The notes: generated from the sequence alone by a model not told the origin. DNA of 9,723 nucleotides from Kiritimatiellia bacterium (GCA_017479035.1 JAFVCR010000156.1:1-9723), one strand, 5' to 3'. Shown: positions 1-5,977, counted from the stretch's first letter. Made by a program: numbers and translations.

Positions 1-46
1 CGCCCGGGTCCCCAAAGTACACAGTGGGAGTGGACATTGCTTCCAA

Positions 47-74
47 AAACTGCAAACTGCACACTGCAACCTGC
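47..74. repeat. Tandem heptad repeat, about four copies of AAACTGC
   Basis: Four consecutive 7-nt units read AAACTGC, AAACTGC, ACACTGC and AACCTGC, so the TGC core is invariant and the first positions drift. A separate 8-mer, CAAAGTAC, occurs at 13-20 and again at 74-81, flanking the array. The array lies in the noncoding stretch upstream of the fmt promoter. The same heptad in two-copy form occurs at 4168-4179 in another intergenic gap, so it seems to be a dispersed intergenic element. Its function is unknown. Confidence 0.6.
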
Positions 75-112
75 AAAGTACTGCGGGGGATAAGAGTGGG
101 GGATCATGCGCC

Positions 113-141
113 TTGCGCGCGGGTGCGAAATATGGTATAAT
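113..141 (+). promoter_or_regulatory. Sigma70-type promoter of the fmt operon
   Basis: A TTGCGC -35 element (113-118) is followed, after exactly 17 nt, by a perfect TATAAT -10 box (136-141) preceded by TG plus one base (extended -10). The expected transcription start is near A148, giving a leader of about 31 nt before the fmt ATG. The -35 sequence and spacing resemble those in front of glgA in this window, which supports it being real. Confidence 0.8.
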
Positions 142-160
142 CCATGCATCACTGCAAGAA

Positions 161-169
161 AAGAGGTGG
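161..169 (+). promoter_or_regulatory. Ribosome binding site of fmt
   Basis: The purine-rich AAGAGGTGG lies about 9 nt before the ATG at 179, downstream of the predicted transcription start. It supports ATG 179 rather than the in-frame TTG at 113, which lies inside the promoter. Confidence 0.6.
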
Positions 170-178
170 ATTTTCAGC

Positions 179-1180
179 ATGCGAATAGTTTTCATGGGCT
201 CGAGCGAAGCATCTGCGCAATGTCTAAAAGGCATCCTGCGCCATCCGATGCTTAAAGTAGTGGGCGTTGTAACCCAGCCGGATCGCCCCGTCGGGCGCGG
301 CCGCACCATTACGCCGTGTGCATGTCGCCGTGCCGCGCGCGACTACAAAATAGCCGACGAAATTTGCATCACCCCACCCAACGTGAACGAACCCGACGTG
401 GTGGCCAAAATACGCGCATGGAAGCCAGACTGCATCGTGGTGGTGGCATTCGGCCAGTTCCTAGGCAAGGAACTTCTGGAAATGCCGCGCTTCGGCTGCA
501 TCAACTGCCACTTCTCCCTGCTGCCGAAATATCGCGGTGCAAGCCCCGTTACCGAGGCGATTTTGAATGGCGACGAATACACCGGCGTGAGCGTCATTAA
601 AATGGAAGAAGGCATGGACGACGGCGCGGTCTATTGGAAAACGCCCATAGGCATGGCCGAACAGATCTACCCCTACGACACATCCGTCTCCCTGATGGAT
701 CGCTTGGCGTTCGCGGGCGGTGCCGCGCTGGGATGCGTCCTTGCCAATATCGACATCGGCAGGCAGCCTCCGCCCGTACCTCAAGACGGCACGCGTGCAA
801 CGTTTGCCCACAAACACAAGAAGACGGACGGCCTTATCGACTGGAACAAACCATCCGTTGCAATCGAGCGGCAAGTGCGGGCATTTACGCCTTGGCCGGG
901 CTCATACACTTTCCTGCCGCCGCATCTGCGCAAGAAAGGTTCCACCGGGCGCTTGATAGTAGGCTTGATGGATGTGGTGCGCGAAATAGACGAAGCTTGG
1001 CGCACGGAACTGCCGGGCACGATTCTTGCGCTCACGCAGCGCGGCCCCGTGGTGCGCACTGCGGATGGCGCAGTGCGTCTCCTCGCCGTCCAGCTGGAAG
1101 GCACGGCGATGATGAACGCCGGCGACTTCACAAGATCGCGCACGATAGAACCTTTCAAGGACATGCTTTCAAACGGGTGA
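179..1180 (+). CDS. fmt: Methionyl-tRNA formyltransferase
   Basis: This 333-residue cytoplasmic enzyme transfers a formyl group from 10-formyl-tetrahydrofolate to initiator Met-tRNA. The N-terminal Rossmann-type formyltransferase domain starts directly with MRIVFMGSSE. The catalytic region is visible: N109 and H111 in NCHFSLLP (E. coli N106 and H108 equivalents), the SLLPKYRGASP loop at about 113-123, and D147 in the TGV..KMEEGMDDG stretch (E. coli D144 equivalent). A C-terminal tRNA-binding barrel follows, entered through the FxPWPGSYTFL segment. E. coli Fmt is about 315 residues, so this one is complete. ATG 179 is chosen because the family begins there, a Shine-Dalgarno precedes it and the promoter lies just upstream; in-frame extension to TTG 113 would run through the promoter. 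It is the first gene of the operon, 3 nt ahead of deoA. Confidence 0.96.
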   Translation: MRIVFMGSSEASAQCLKGILRHPMLKVVGVVTQPDRPVGRGRTITPCACRRAARDYKIADEICITPPNVNEPDVVAKIRAWKPDCIVVVAFGQFLGKELLEMPRFGCINCHFSLLPKYRGASPVTEAILNGDEYTGVSVIKMEEGMDDGAVYWKTPIGMAEQIYPYDTSVSLMDRLAFAGGAALGCVLANIDIGRQPPPVPQDGTRATFAHKHKKTDGLIDWNKPSVAIERQVRAFTPWPGSYTFLPPHLRKKGSTGRLIVGLMDVVREIDEAWRTELPGTILALTQRGPVVRTADGAVRLLAVQLEGTAMMNAGDFTRSRTIEPFKDMLSNG

Positions 1181-1183
1181 CGC

Positions 1184-2464
1184 ATGGACGCTAAAATCCT
1201 TCTCGACAGCAAACGCACGGGCGCGGAACTGCAACGCGCGGACATCCGCGAGTTCGTATGCGAGTTCATGCGCGGCAACGTGCGGGACTACCAAATGGCG
1301 GCGTTCCTGATGGCGGTCTGCTGCAGGGGGATGTCGCAAAGCGAGACGGCGGCTTTGACAGATGCACTGCGCAAAAGCGGTGCCGAACTTGAATGGAACC
1401 ATCTTGCCATACCCACTGCGGACAAGCATTCCACGGGCGGCGTGGGGGACAAGATTTCACTTGTGTGCCTACCGCTTGCCGCAAGTTGCGGCGTTGCCGT
1501 GCCGTCTCTCATGGGGCGGGGGCTTGGCCTTACGGGCGGCACTGTGGACAAACTCGAAGCGATACCGCATTTCAACGCCACGCTCGATGCTGAAGCACTG
1601 CGCAAAGTTGTTGGCGCGTGCGGCTTGGCGATGAGTGCTGTATCAAGCGACATTGCCCCTGCCGACGGGCTGTTGTATGCGTTGCGCGACGTTACAGGCA
1701 CCGTGGCATCCGTGCCGCTTGTCACTGCATCCATACTCTCGAAGAAACTTGCCGAAGGTGCGCAAACGCTGGTGTTCGACGTAAAATGCGGCAGCGGCGC
1801 ATTCATGAAACGCCTAGAGGATGCACGTGAACTTGCGCAGTCTCTGGTGGATGGAGCAAAGGCTGCAGTACGCAAAGCCGTAGCGTTGGTTACGTACATG
1901 GACGAGCCACTTGGCCGCGCCGTAGGCAATGCCAACGAAGTAAAAGAAGCATTAGATGTGCTTGGCGGCGCAACAGATCCGTGCGATGTGGCGGATCTTG
2001 GCGTGGAACTCGCCGCGAGGATGGTGGCACTTGCAAAAGAAATCCCGCTTGACGATGCCCGCAATACTTGCCGCGACAATTTGAACAACGGCAAGGCGCT
2101 GGACGCGTTCCGCAGAATGGTTGCAGCGCAAGGCGGCGACATCGCCGCACTGCCTGATTTTACGGCGAATGCGCAGCTTCGCGCAGAGCAAGATGGTTTC
2201 GTGCAACGCATCGATGCAAATAAAATTGCAATTGCGTCGCTTGCGGCGGGCGCATTGCGGCAGACGAAAGAGTCCGCCATAGATTTGCGCGCAGGGGTGT
2301 TTTTGAAAGCGAAACGCGGCGATCGCGTGGCAAAGGGAGACGTGCTTGCGGAAATCTCCGCATCCGGCGATGCGCAAGCGGTTGCGCGGCTCGTTGCACA
2401 GGCATACGCCATAGGCGATACACCGCCGGCGAAGAAAAACATGGTATTGGAGGTCGTGCAATGA
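1184..2464 (+). CDS. deoA: Thymidine / pyrimidine-nucleoside phosphorylase
   Basis: This 426-residue enzyme cleaves thymidine (or uridine and related nucleosides) with phosphate to the free base and (deoxy)ribose-1-phosphate, in cytoplasmic pyrimidine salvage. The N-terminal helical domain (about 1-65) is followed by the KHSTGGVGDK phosphate loop (K81, S83), the family signature at 108-125 with TGGT and DKLE, and the nucleoside-binding residues R168, S183 and K187 in YALRDVTG and SILSKKL (E. coli R171, S186 and K190 equivalents). VFDVKCGSGAFM and a C-terminal alpha/beta domain with the biotinyl-like KAKRGDRVAKGDVLAEI segment follow. Oddly, the signature reads MGRGLGLTGG where E. coli and Bacillus enzymes have SGRGLGHTGG. 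The upstream gene ends 3 nt before its ATG, and its stop overlaps the next ATG (ATGA). Specificity (deoA versus pdp) cannot be settled by eye. Confidence 0.93.
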   Translation: MDAKILLDSKRTGAELQRADIREFVCEFMRGNVRDYQMAAFLMAVCCRGMSQSETAALTDALRKSGAELEWNHLAIPTADKHSTGGVGDKISLVCLPLAASCGVAVPSLMGRGLGLTGGTVDKLEAIPHFNATLDAEALRKVVGACGLAMSAVSSDIAPADGLLYALRDVTGTVASVPLVTASILSKKLAEGAQTLVFDVKCGSGAFMKRLEDARELAQSLVDGAKAAVRKAVALVTYMDEPLGRAVGNANEVKEALDVLGGATDPCDVADLGVELAARMVALAKEIPLDDARNTCRDNLNNGKALDAFRRMVAAQGGDIAALPDFTANAQLRAEQDGFVQRIDANKIAIASLAAGALRQTKESAIDLRAGVFLKAKRGDRVAKGDVLAEISASGDAQAVARLVAQAYAIGDTPPAKKNMVLEVVQ

Positions 2465-3219
2465 ACGGCGATAGCGGCGATGGCAAGCGCGAGAAGAAAA
2501 AACTCAAGCCGATAGTGAATTCCAAAGGTCTTACGCGCAAGGAACGGCAAGCAAAAATACGCCAGATTTCACGCGAGTTCGAAAAGAAAAAAGCCATGCT
2601 TGGGCCCAAGCCGCTTACACTGGCGAAAGGTCCGGCGTTCTACTTGGCGACCGTGGCGGTGCTCGCTGTGTTGGGCGGCGCGATAGTGCAGAGCGTTGGC
2701 GACGGCGGCAAAAACGCCAAGACATTAATCGACCGGGAAACCGCACAGGCCAAAAGATCTCTTGAAGCGGTTGCGGAGGCGATGGGACGTTTCAAATATC
2801 ACTGCGGCACATGGCCTACCATTGCAGAAGGCGGCATAGCAGCACTTGCGGAGAAGAACGGGCATCATCCGGGATGGATGGGGCCGTATATCCATATCGG
2901 CGTGGCGGGAAATCCAGCACGATGGAAAGAAGTGGCGTTCGACCCGTGGAAGAGACCGTATGTTTACGAGCCACCGGCAGATGACGATGCGGAAGGCGTG
3001 CCGGTAGTGCTATCCCTTGGCAGGGACGGCATTCGCGGCACTGCGGACGACATCGCGCCGGATCCTGCGCTGTTCACCAAAGCGTTGCGCGATACCGCAT
3101 GGGCAGAAGACTGGGCACCGTTCTACAAGCGCGGGCTCATCGTGGTTCCAAAAGCAGTTAAAGAAGCGGAAAAACGTGCGCAAGAGGCGCAGCGCAATGC
3201 CAAGGAGGCTGTGGAATGA
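2461..3219 (+). CDS. Single-pass membrane protein with GspG-like pseudopilin domain
   Basis: This 252-residue protein has no name I recognise. Residues 1-55 are strongly basic (KREKKKLK, TRKERQAKIR, EKKK), then comes one hydrophobic segment at about 58-79, which by the positive-inside rule puts the N-terminus in the cytoplasm. Residues 90-200 resemble the C-terminal part of type II secretion major pseudopilins: a helix ending MGRFKYHCGTWPT.AEGGIAAL, then W.GPY, DPWKRPYVYEPP, and the LSLGRDGIRGTADDI loop, matching the GspG pattern of YPTTEQGLxAL, DPWGNPY and SLGADG. The canonical prepilin cleavage motif (GFTLIE) is absent and the pre-TM tail is far longer than a prepilin leader. The C-terminus (231-252) is an Ala/Glu/Lys-rich probable coiled coil. 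It overlaps deoA and the M50 protease gene by ATGA on each side, implying coupled translation. It may be a diverged pseudopilin or a dedicated protease partner. Confidence 0.75.
   Translation: MNGDSGDGKREKKKLKPIVNSKGLTRKERQAKIRQISREFEKKKAMLGPKPLTLAKGPAFYLATVAVLAVLGGAIVQSVGDGGKNAKTLIDRETAQAKRSLEAVAEAMGRFKYHCGTWPTIAEGGIAALAEKNGHHPGWMGPYIHIGVAGNPARWKEVAFDPWKRPYVYEPPADDDAEGVPVVLSLGRDGIRGTADDIAPDPALFTKALRDTAWAEDWAPFYKRGLIVVPKAVKEAEKRAQEAQRNAKEAVE
3202..3208 (+). promoter_or_regulatory. Ribosome binding site of the M50 protease gene
   Basis: A full-length AAGGAGG lies 7 nt before ATG 3216, inside the last codons of the preceding gene. It fixes the start at the ATGA overlap (3216-3219) and suggests strong, possibly independent initiation. 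Confidence 0.75.
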
Positions 3220-4151
3220 GGGCGTCCGATTTCAAATTTTTCACTGACGGCGGCAATCCGTTCGGGTTGCATTTCGCACAAATACGGCTCTGCACTCTTT
3301 TCGGCATACCCGTATATCTGCGCCCCAGCTTGATATTTCTGCTATTGATTTTTGCAACCGGCGGCGGGTTCGTTACGGGTATTATCTACGCCGCGCTGCT
3401 GCTGGCGAGCATCGTGGCGCACGAACTTGCCCACGCATTGGTTGCCCGCAAATTCGGATGCCCCACGCGAGACATTTCGCTTTCGCTGCTGGGCGGATGC
3501 GCAAGCCTCGGAGATTTGCCGCGCAAACCGTCACAGGAATTCCTTGTGGCGGTAGCCGGGCCTGCGATGAGTTTTCTCTGCGGCGGCGCAGCATTCCTTC
3601 TGCTGTGCGCAGCGGCGAAATCCGGCGGCGCGGAAGGCGTAGCCCGATACATCTTCGACGCATTCACCGGCGCGGACATATGGGTGGGCGAACATCGCGG
3701 AGTGCGTATGTTTTATTCCGAGCAGTTCGGAGTTCCTGCGTATCTTGCAGTGCGCGATGGCGCGATGGCGATTTTCGAGGCACTCCTTTACGCGTGTTGC
3801 AGCAATCTGATGCTTGGCGCGTTCAATCTGCTGCCGGGTTTCCCGATGGACGGCGGAAGAGTATTCCGCAGCATTGCTGCAAAGTTCACCACCCGCGTGC
3901 GGGCTACATGGTACGCAATGATGGTGGGGCGCGGCACGGCGATTATGCTGGGCATCATCGGCGCGTACCGCATCCTCGCCGGCACTACATGGGGCTTCGT
4001 GACATGCCTCATTGCGTTCATGATATGGCAAGTGGGATACCGTGAATATCTCATGGTGCTTGCCGAAGAACAGGGCGGATGGAGCCACGCACATGTAAGC
4101 CCGCCCCCGTACGGCGGAGACGGCGGCGACGTTCACGTCCACCGCCAGTGA
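3216..4151 (+). CDS. M50 (site-2) family zinc metalloprotease
   Basis: This 311-residue polytopic inner-membrane protease resembles the SpoIVFB-type branch of M50. The zinc motif HELAH is at 69-73 (H69, H73, catalytic E70) in a hydrophobic segment beginning near residue 52. The third metal ligand motif appears as NLLPGFPMDGGRVFRS, with D212 as the likely ligand. Other hydrophobic segments lie near 37-48, 110-133, 183-208 and 238-276. No PDZ or CBS domain is visible, so it is not a RseP-like full-length protein. An extracytoplasmic or loop insert spans about 134-178. The C-terminus (291-309) carries four histidines in HAH and HVH, which is unusual. Family members cut transmembrane segments of regulators. 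It follows the single-pass protein at 2461-3219 with an ATGA overlap, making that neighbour a candidate substrate or partner. Confidence 0.9.
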   Translation: MRASDFKFFTDGGNPFGLHFAQIRLCTLFGIPVYLRPSLIFLLLIFATGGGFVTGIIYAALLLASIVAHELAHALVARKFGCPTRDISLSLLGGCASLGDLPRKPSQEFLVAVAGPAMSFLCGGAAFLLLCAAAKSGGAEGVARYIFDAFTGADIWVGEHRGVRMFYSEQFGVPAYLAVRDGAMAIFEALLYACCSNLMLGAFNLLPGFPMDGGRVFRSIAAKFTTRVRATWYAMMVGRGTAIMLGIIGAYRILAGTTWGFVTCLIAFMIWQVGYREYLMVLAEEQGGWSHAHVSPPPYGGDGGDVHVHRQ

Positions 4152-4162
4152 GCCGCCCGTGA

Positions 4163-4231
4163 AAGGCAAACTGCAAACTAGCCTTCGCCGTTCGCGTCTT
4201 CGGCGAACAAATCGCCTTGCATGTTTGCCTT
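4163..4231. terminator. Nested inverted repeats between convergent genes, candidate bidirectional terminator
   Basis: The 100-nt gap between the M50 gene and glgA contains a perfect 9-bp inverted repeat, AAGGCAAAC (4163-4171) with GTTTGCCTT (4223-4231). It encloses a second perfect 7-bp one, TTCGCCG (4184-4190) with CGGCGAA (4201-4207) and a 10-nt loop. No long T-run follows on either strand, so classic intrinsic termination is not obvious. The location between two convergent gene ends is the main argument. Confidence 0.4.
4168..4179. repeat. Second copy of the AAACTGC heptad repeat
   Basis: AAACTGCAAACT here matches the first 12 bases of the heptad array at 47-58 exactly. It lies in the intergenic gap between the M50 gene and glgA, 17 nt after the M50 stop codon. 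Confidence 0.5.
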
Positions 4232-4251
4232 GAAGCGACCAAACCGCCGGA

Positions 4252-5820
4252 TCAGGCCAAGGGGTTCGAGTCGGTACCGTCGAAGTTGCGCACGAGGTGG
4301 CGGTGGAGCATCTGTTCGTAGATGTGGATGTATTCCTTTGCGCATTGCTCGTGGTTGAAGCGCCGGAGGGACTCTGCCATGATGCGGGAGATTTCGCGGT
4401 CTTTCACCTCTTGCGGCTGGCGATAGAACGCCATCGCCTGGTCCATCGCCCAGAAGAGACCGTTAGCGTCGTAGGTGTCGAAGCGGAAACCGTTGCCGGT
4501 GGAGGCGTTCCAGTCGAGAGGTTCTACGGTGTCGTGGAGGCCGCCGGTGTTGTGCGCGATAGCAAGCGAGCCGTATATGGGAGCCTGCATCTGCGGGAGG
4601 CCGCACGGCTCGAAGAGGGAAGGCATCATCATGAAGTCCGACCCGGCGAAACCGAGTTGCGAGAGGCGCCCGTCGAAGTTCACGACAGCGAGGCGGCCGT
4701 CTAGGTGGTGGAAGTTCTTGATGTCGATGAACGGCTGCTGGTAGGCACCGTTTGCGATTACGGCGACCTGCGCACCATCATCCCAATACTTGTCGAGGAA
4801 GCGATAGAGGATGTCGGTGAGGAGTTGGGGGCCTTTCTGAACGGGGTCTAGGCGAGACGGCCAGAAGAATATGGGCGCGTCGGGATTTTCCTCAAGGCCG
4901 AGCGCGTGCTGGAGAGCTTGTTTGTTCTTGCGCTTGCCATCGACGTGGGTTTCGGGGGTATAGCGGAAGGGAATTTTGTCATCAGTGGCGGGATTGTCGG
5001 CCATATCGGGGGCGTTGAGGATGCCCGAAGCGCAGCCGGCGTAGTATTTGGAGCGCATCTCGTTGCGGATTGCGTCGGGGACGAACGAATGGTAGCCGTC
5101 TACGATTTCCTTGAGGAATGTCGGCGAGACGGTGTTGATGAAGTGCGCCGCGAAAATGCCGCTCGCCTGAAGGTCGATGGGGTTGGTGTCGCGGCTCTCG
5201 AAATAGTCGTAGGGCGGGCGGGAGTAGTAGAGGTTGCCCCAGAACTCCGCAGCGTCGATGCCGGCATCTTCCACTTGCGAGAGCGTCATCTTGTGTGTGT
5301 GGATGTTGTGGACAGTGAAGAGGCAGGGGATGCCCATGCGTCGCGCTGCGGCGGGGACGAGACCTGTCATCCAGTCGTTGCAATGGATGAGGTCTGGCTG
5401 GACGTGCGGGATGATGTTGTTTATCACTTCGCGCTGGAACGCGAGGGCGAGTTTCGCATTGCCGTCGCCGCGCGAATAGACCGTGTCGCGGTAATAGAAG
5501 CAACGGTCTTCTGCAAGATGGATGCGCTCGTCGGGGAGGTGGCTCTTGTATTTGCGCAATTCGGAGGCAACGAGCTGCGCGGTCTCCATGTGGAACATCC
5601 GTCTGTAGTGCGGGAGGGCGACGTGCACGTCCGCGCCAAGCTCGAAGAGAGCCGCCGTGAGCGAGGCCGAAACGTCCGCCATGCCGCCTGCCTTGGCGGT
5701 CATTTTACCGGCGAGGTTGCCCATGCCCTCCGGGAGGTAGGTGATCTCCGGCGTAACGATAAGAATGCGCGGCTTGCGGTTCAAAATAGCATTTTCGGCG
5801 GTGACTTTCCTCGGTGCCAT
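4252..5820 (-). CDS. glgA: Glycogen (starch) synthase, GT5 family
   Basis: This 522-residue enzyme extends alpha-1,4-glucan from an ADP-glucose (or UDP-glucose) donor. The GT-B fold is complete: N-terminal PRILIVTPEITY, the donor-loop motif KAGGMADVSASL (43-54), CNDW (147-150), FTVHNIH with H171, then the C-terminal domain with SRLDPVQKG (322-330, R323 and K329) and PSLFEPCGLPQ with the catalytic-site E404, followed by HNTGGLHDTV. Compared with E. coli GlgA, about 13 extra residues (around 28-42) precede the KxGG loop. ATG 5820 is chosen because AAGGAGA lies 7 nt upstream and the in-frame TTG at 5844 would include that ribosome site. Codons ending in C and GAG/CTC/AAG dominate by eye, unlike neighbours that prefer GAA/GCA/AAA. 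It is transcribed alone, divergently from kdsB. Confidence 0.95.
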   Translation of the reverse strand: MAPRKVTAENAILNRKPRILIVTPEITYLPEGMGNLAGKMTAKAGGMADVSASLTAALFELGADVHVALPHYRRMFHMETAQLVASELRKYKSHLPDERIHLAEDRCFYYRDTVYSRGDGNAKLALAFQREVINNIIPHVQPDLIHCNDWMTGLVPAAARRMGIPCLFTVHNIHTHKMTLSQVEDAGIDAAEFWGNLYYSRPPYDYFESRDTNPIDLQASGIFAAHFINTVSPTFLKEIVDGYHSFVPDAIRNEMRSKYYAGCASGILNAPDMADNPATDDKIPFRYTPETHVDGKRKNKQALQHALGLEENPDAPIFFWPSRLDPVQKGPQLLTDILYRFLDKYWDDGAQVAVIANGAYQQPFIDIKNFHHLDGRLAVVNFDGRLSQLGFAGSDFMMMPSLFEPCGLPQMQAPIYGSLAIAHNTGGLHDTVEPLDWNASTGNGFRFDTYDANGLFWAMDQAMAFYRQPQEVKDREISRIMAESLRRFNHEQCAKEYIHIYEQMLHRHLVRNFDGTDSNPLA

Positions 5821-5826
5821 ATACTC

Positions 5827-5833
5827 TCTCCTT
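5827..5833 (-). promoter_or_regulatory. Ribosome binding site of glgA
   Basis: On the minus strand AAGGAGA runs from 5833 to 5827, with the AGGAG core 7 nt before ATG 5820. This decides the start against the upstream in-frame TTG and GTG codons at 5844-5839. Confidence 0.8.
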
Positions 5834-5846
5834 GTTTTCACCAAGC

Positions 5847-5875
5847 ATTATAGCACAAAAGAGAATTTAACGCAA
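5847..5875 (-). promoter_or_regulatory. Sigma70-type promoter of glgA
   Basis: Reading the minus strand, a TTGCGT -35 element (5875-5870) and a perfect TATAAT -10 box (5852-5847) are separated by exactly 17 nt, and TG plus one base precedes the -10 box. Transcription should begin near 5841, giving a leader of about 20 nt carrying the ribosome binding site. The -35 element is covered by a palindrome at 5864-5885. Confidence 0.8.
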
Positions 5876-5885
5876 GCGTTCAATT
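5864..5885. promoter_or_regulatory. 22-bp imperfect palindrome over the glgA -35 box, candidate operator
   Basis: The arms AATTTAACGC (5864-5873) and GCGTTCAATT (5876-5885) pair at 9 of 10 positions around a 2-nt centre, AA. The inner 12 bp, AACGC-AA-GCGTT, are perfect apart from the centre. The site overlaps the glgA -35 hexamer (5870-5875), where a bound dimeric regulator would block RNA polymerase. The regulator is not in the window. Confidence 0.55.
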
Positions 5886-5902
5886 TGCACGGCATTGTCC
5901 AC

Positions 5903-5934
5903 TTCACAGGGAAATCGAAAATCGAACCCGTGAA
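5903..5934. promoter_or_regulatory. Inverted repeat with tandem heptad loop upstream of kdsB
   Basis: TTCAC-A-GGG (5903-5911) pairs with CCC-GTGAA (5927-5934) through 8 base pairs with one bulged A. The 15-nt loop contains two tandem copies of AAATCGA (5912-5918 and 5919-5925). It ends 8 nt before the kdsB -35 box, in the space between the divergent promoters. It could be an activator or repressor site, or chance. Confidence 0.3.
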
Positions 5935-5942
5935 AAAAGAAA

Positions 5943-5971
5943 TTGGCATGGTGGCGTATATTTGTTATAAT
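5943..5971 (+). promoter_or_regulatory. Sigma70-type promoter of the kdsB-lpt operon, predicted leaderless
   Basis: TTGGCA (5943-5948) and a perfect TATAAT (5966-5971) are separated by 17 nt. The usual +1, seven bases beyond the last -10 base, falls on A5978, the first base of the kdsB ATG. No Shine-Dalgarno fits between them, so the promoter would yield a leaderless mRNA. Confidence 0.75.
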
Positions 5972-5977
5972 ACGCGC

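Noticed and set aside
47..84. CRISPR-like array from the repeated TGC-containing units
   Set aside because: The units are 7 nt and directly tandem, with no spacers and no cas genes.
113..178. N-terminal extension of fmt from TTG 113
   Set aside because: This stretch contains the -35, the -10 and the leader with its Shine-Dalgarno, and the Fmt family begins at the ATG at 179.
144..188. 14-codon ORF overlapping the fmt start, possible leader peptide
   Set aside because: Its ATG lies only 3 nt beyond the -10 box, upstream of the expected transcription start at about 148, and it has no ribosome binding site.
1288..2550. 420-codon open frame antisense to deoA
   Set aside because: It resembles no family, is Ser/Ala-rich by codon mirroring of a GC-rich gene, and has no promoter or ribosome site; deoA itself is fully supported.
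5821..5844. Upstream TTG/GTG start for glgA
   Set aside because: The extra eight residues are encoded by the Shine-Dalgarno region, so initiation there would lack its own ribosome site.
4906..5853. 315-codon open frame antisense to glgA
   Set aside because: It is a mirror of a strongly biased coding strand (Val/Glu/Arg-rich) with no recognisable domain.
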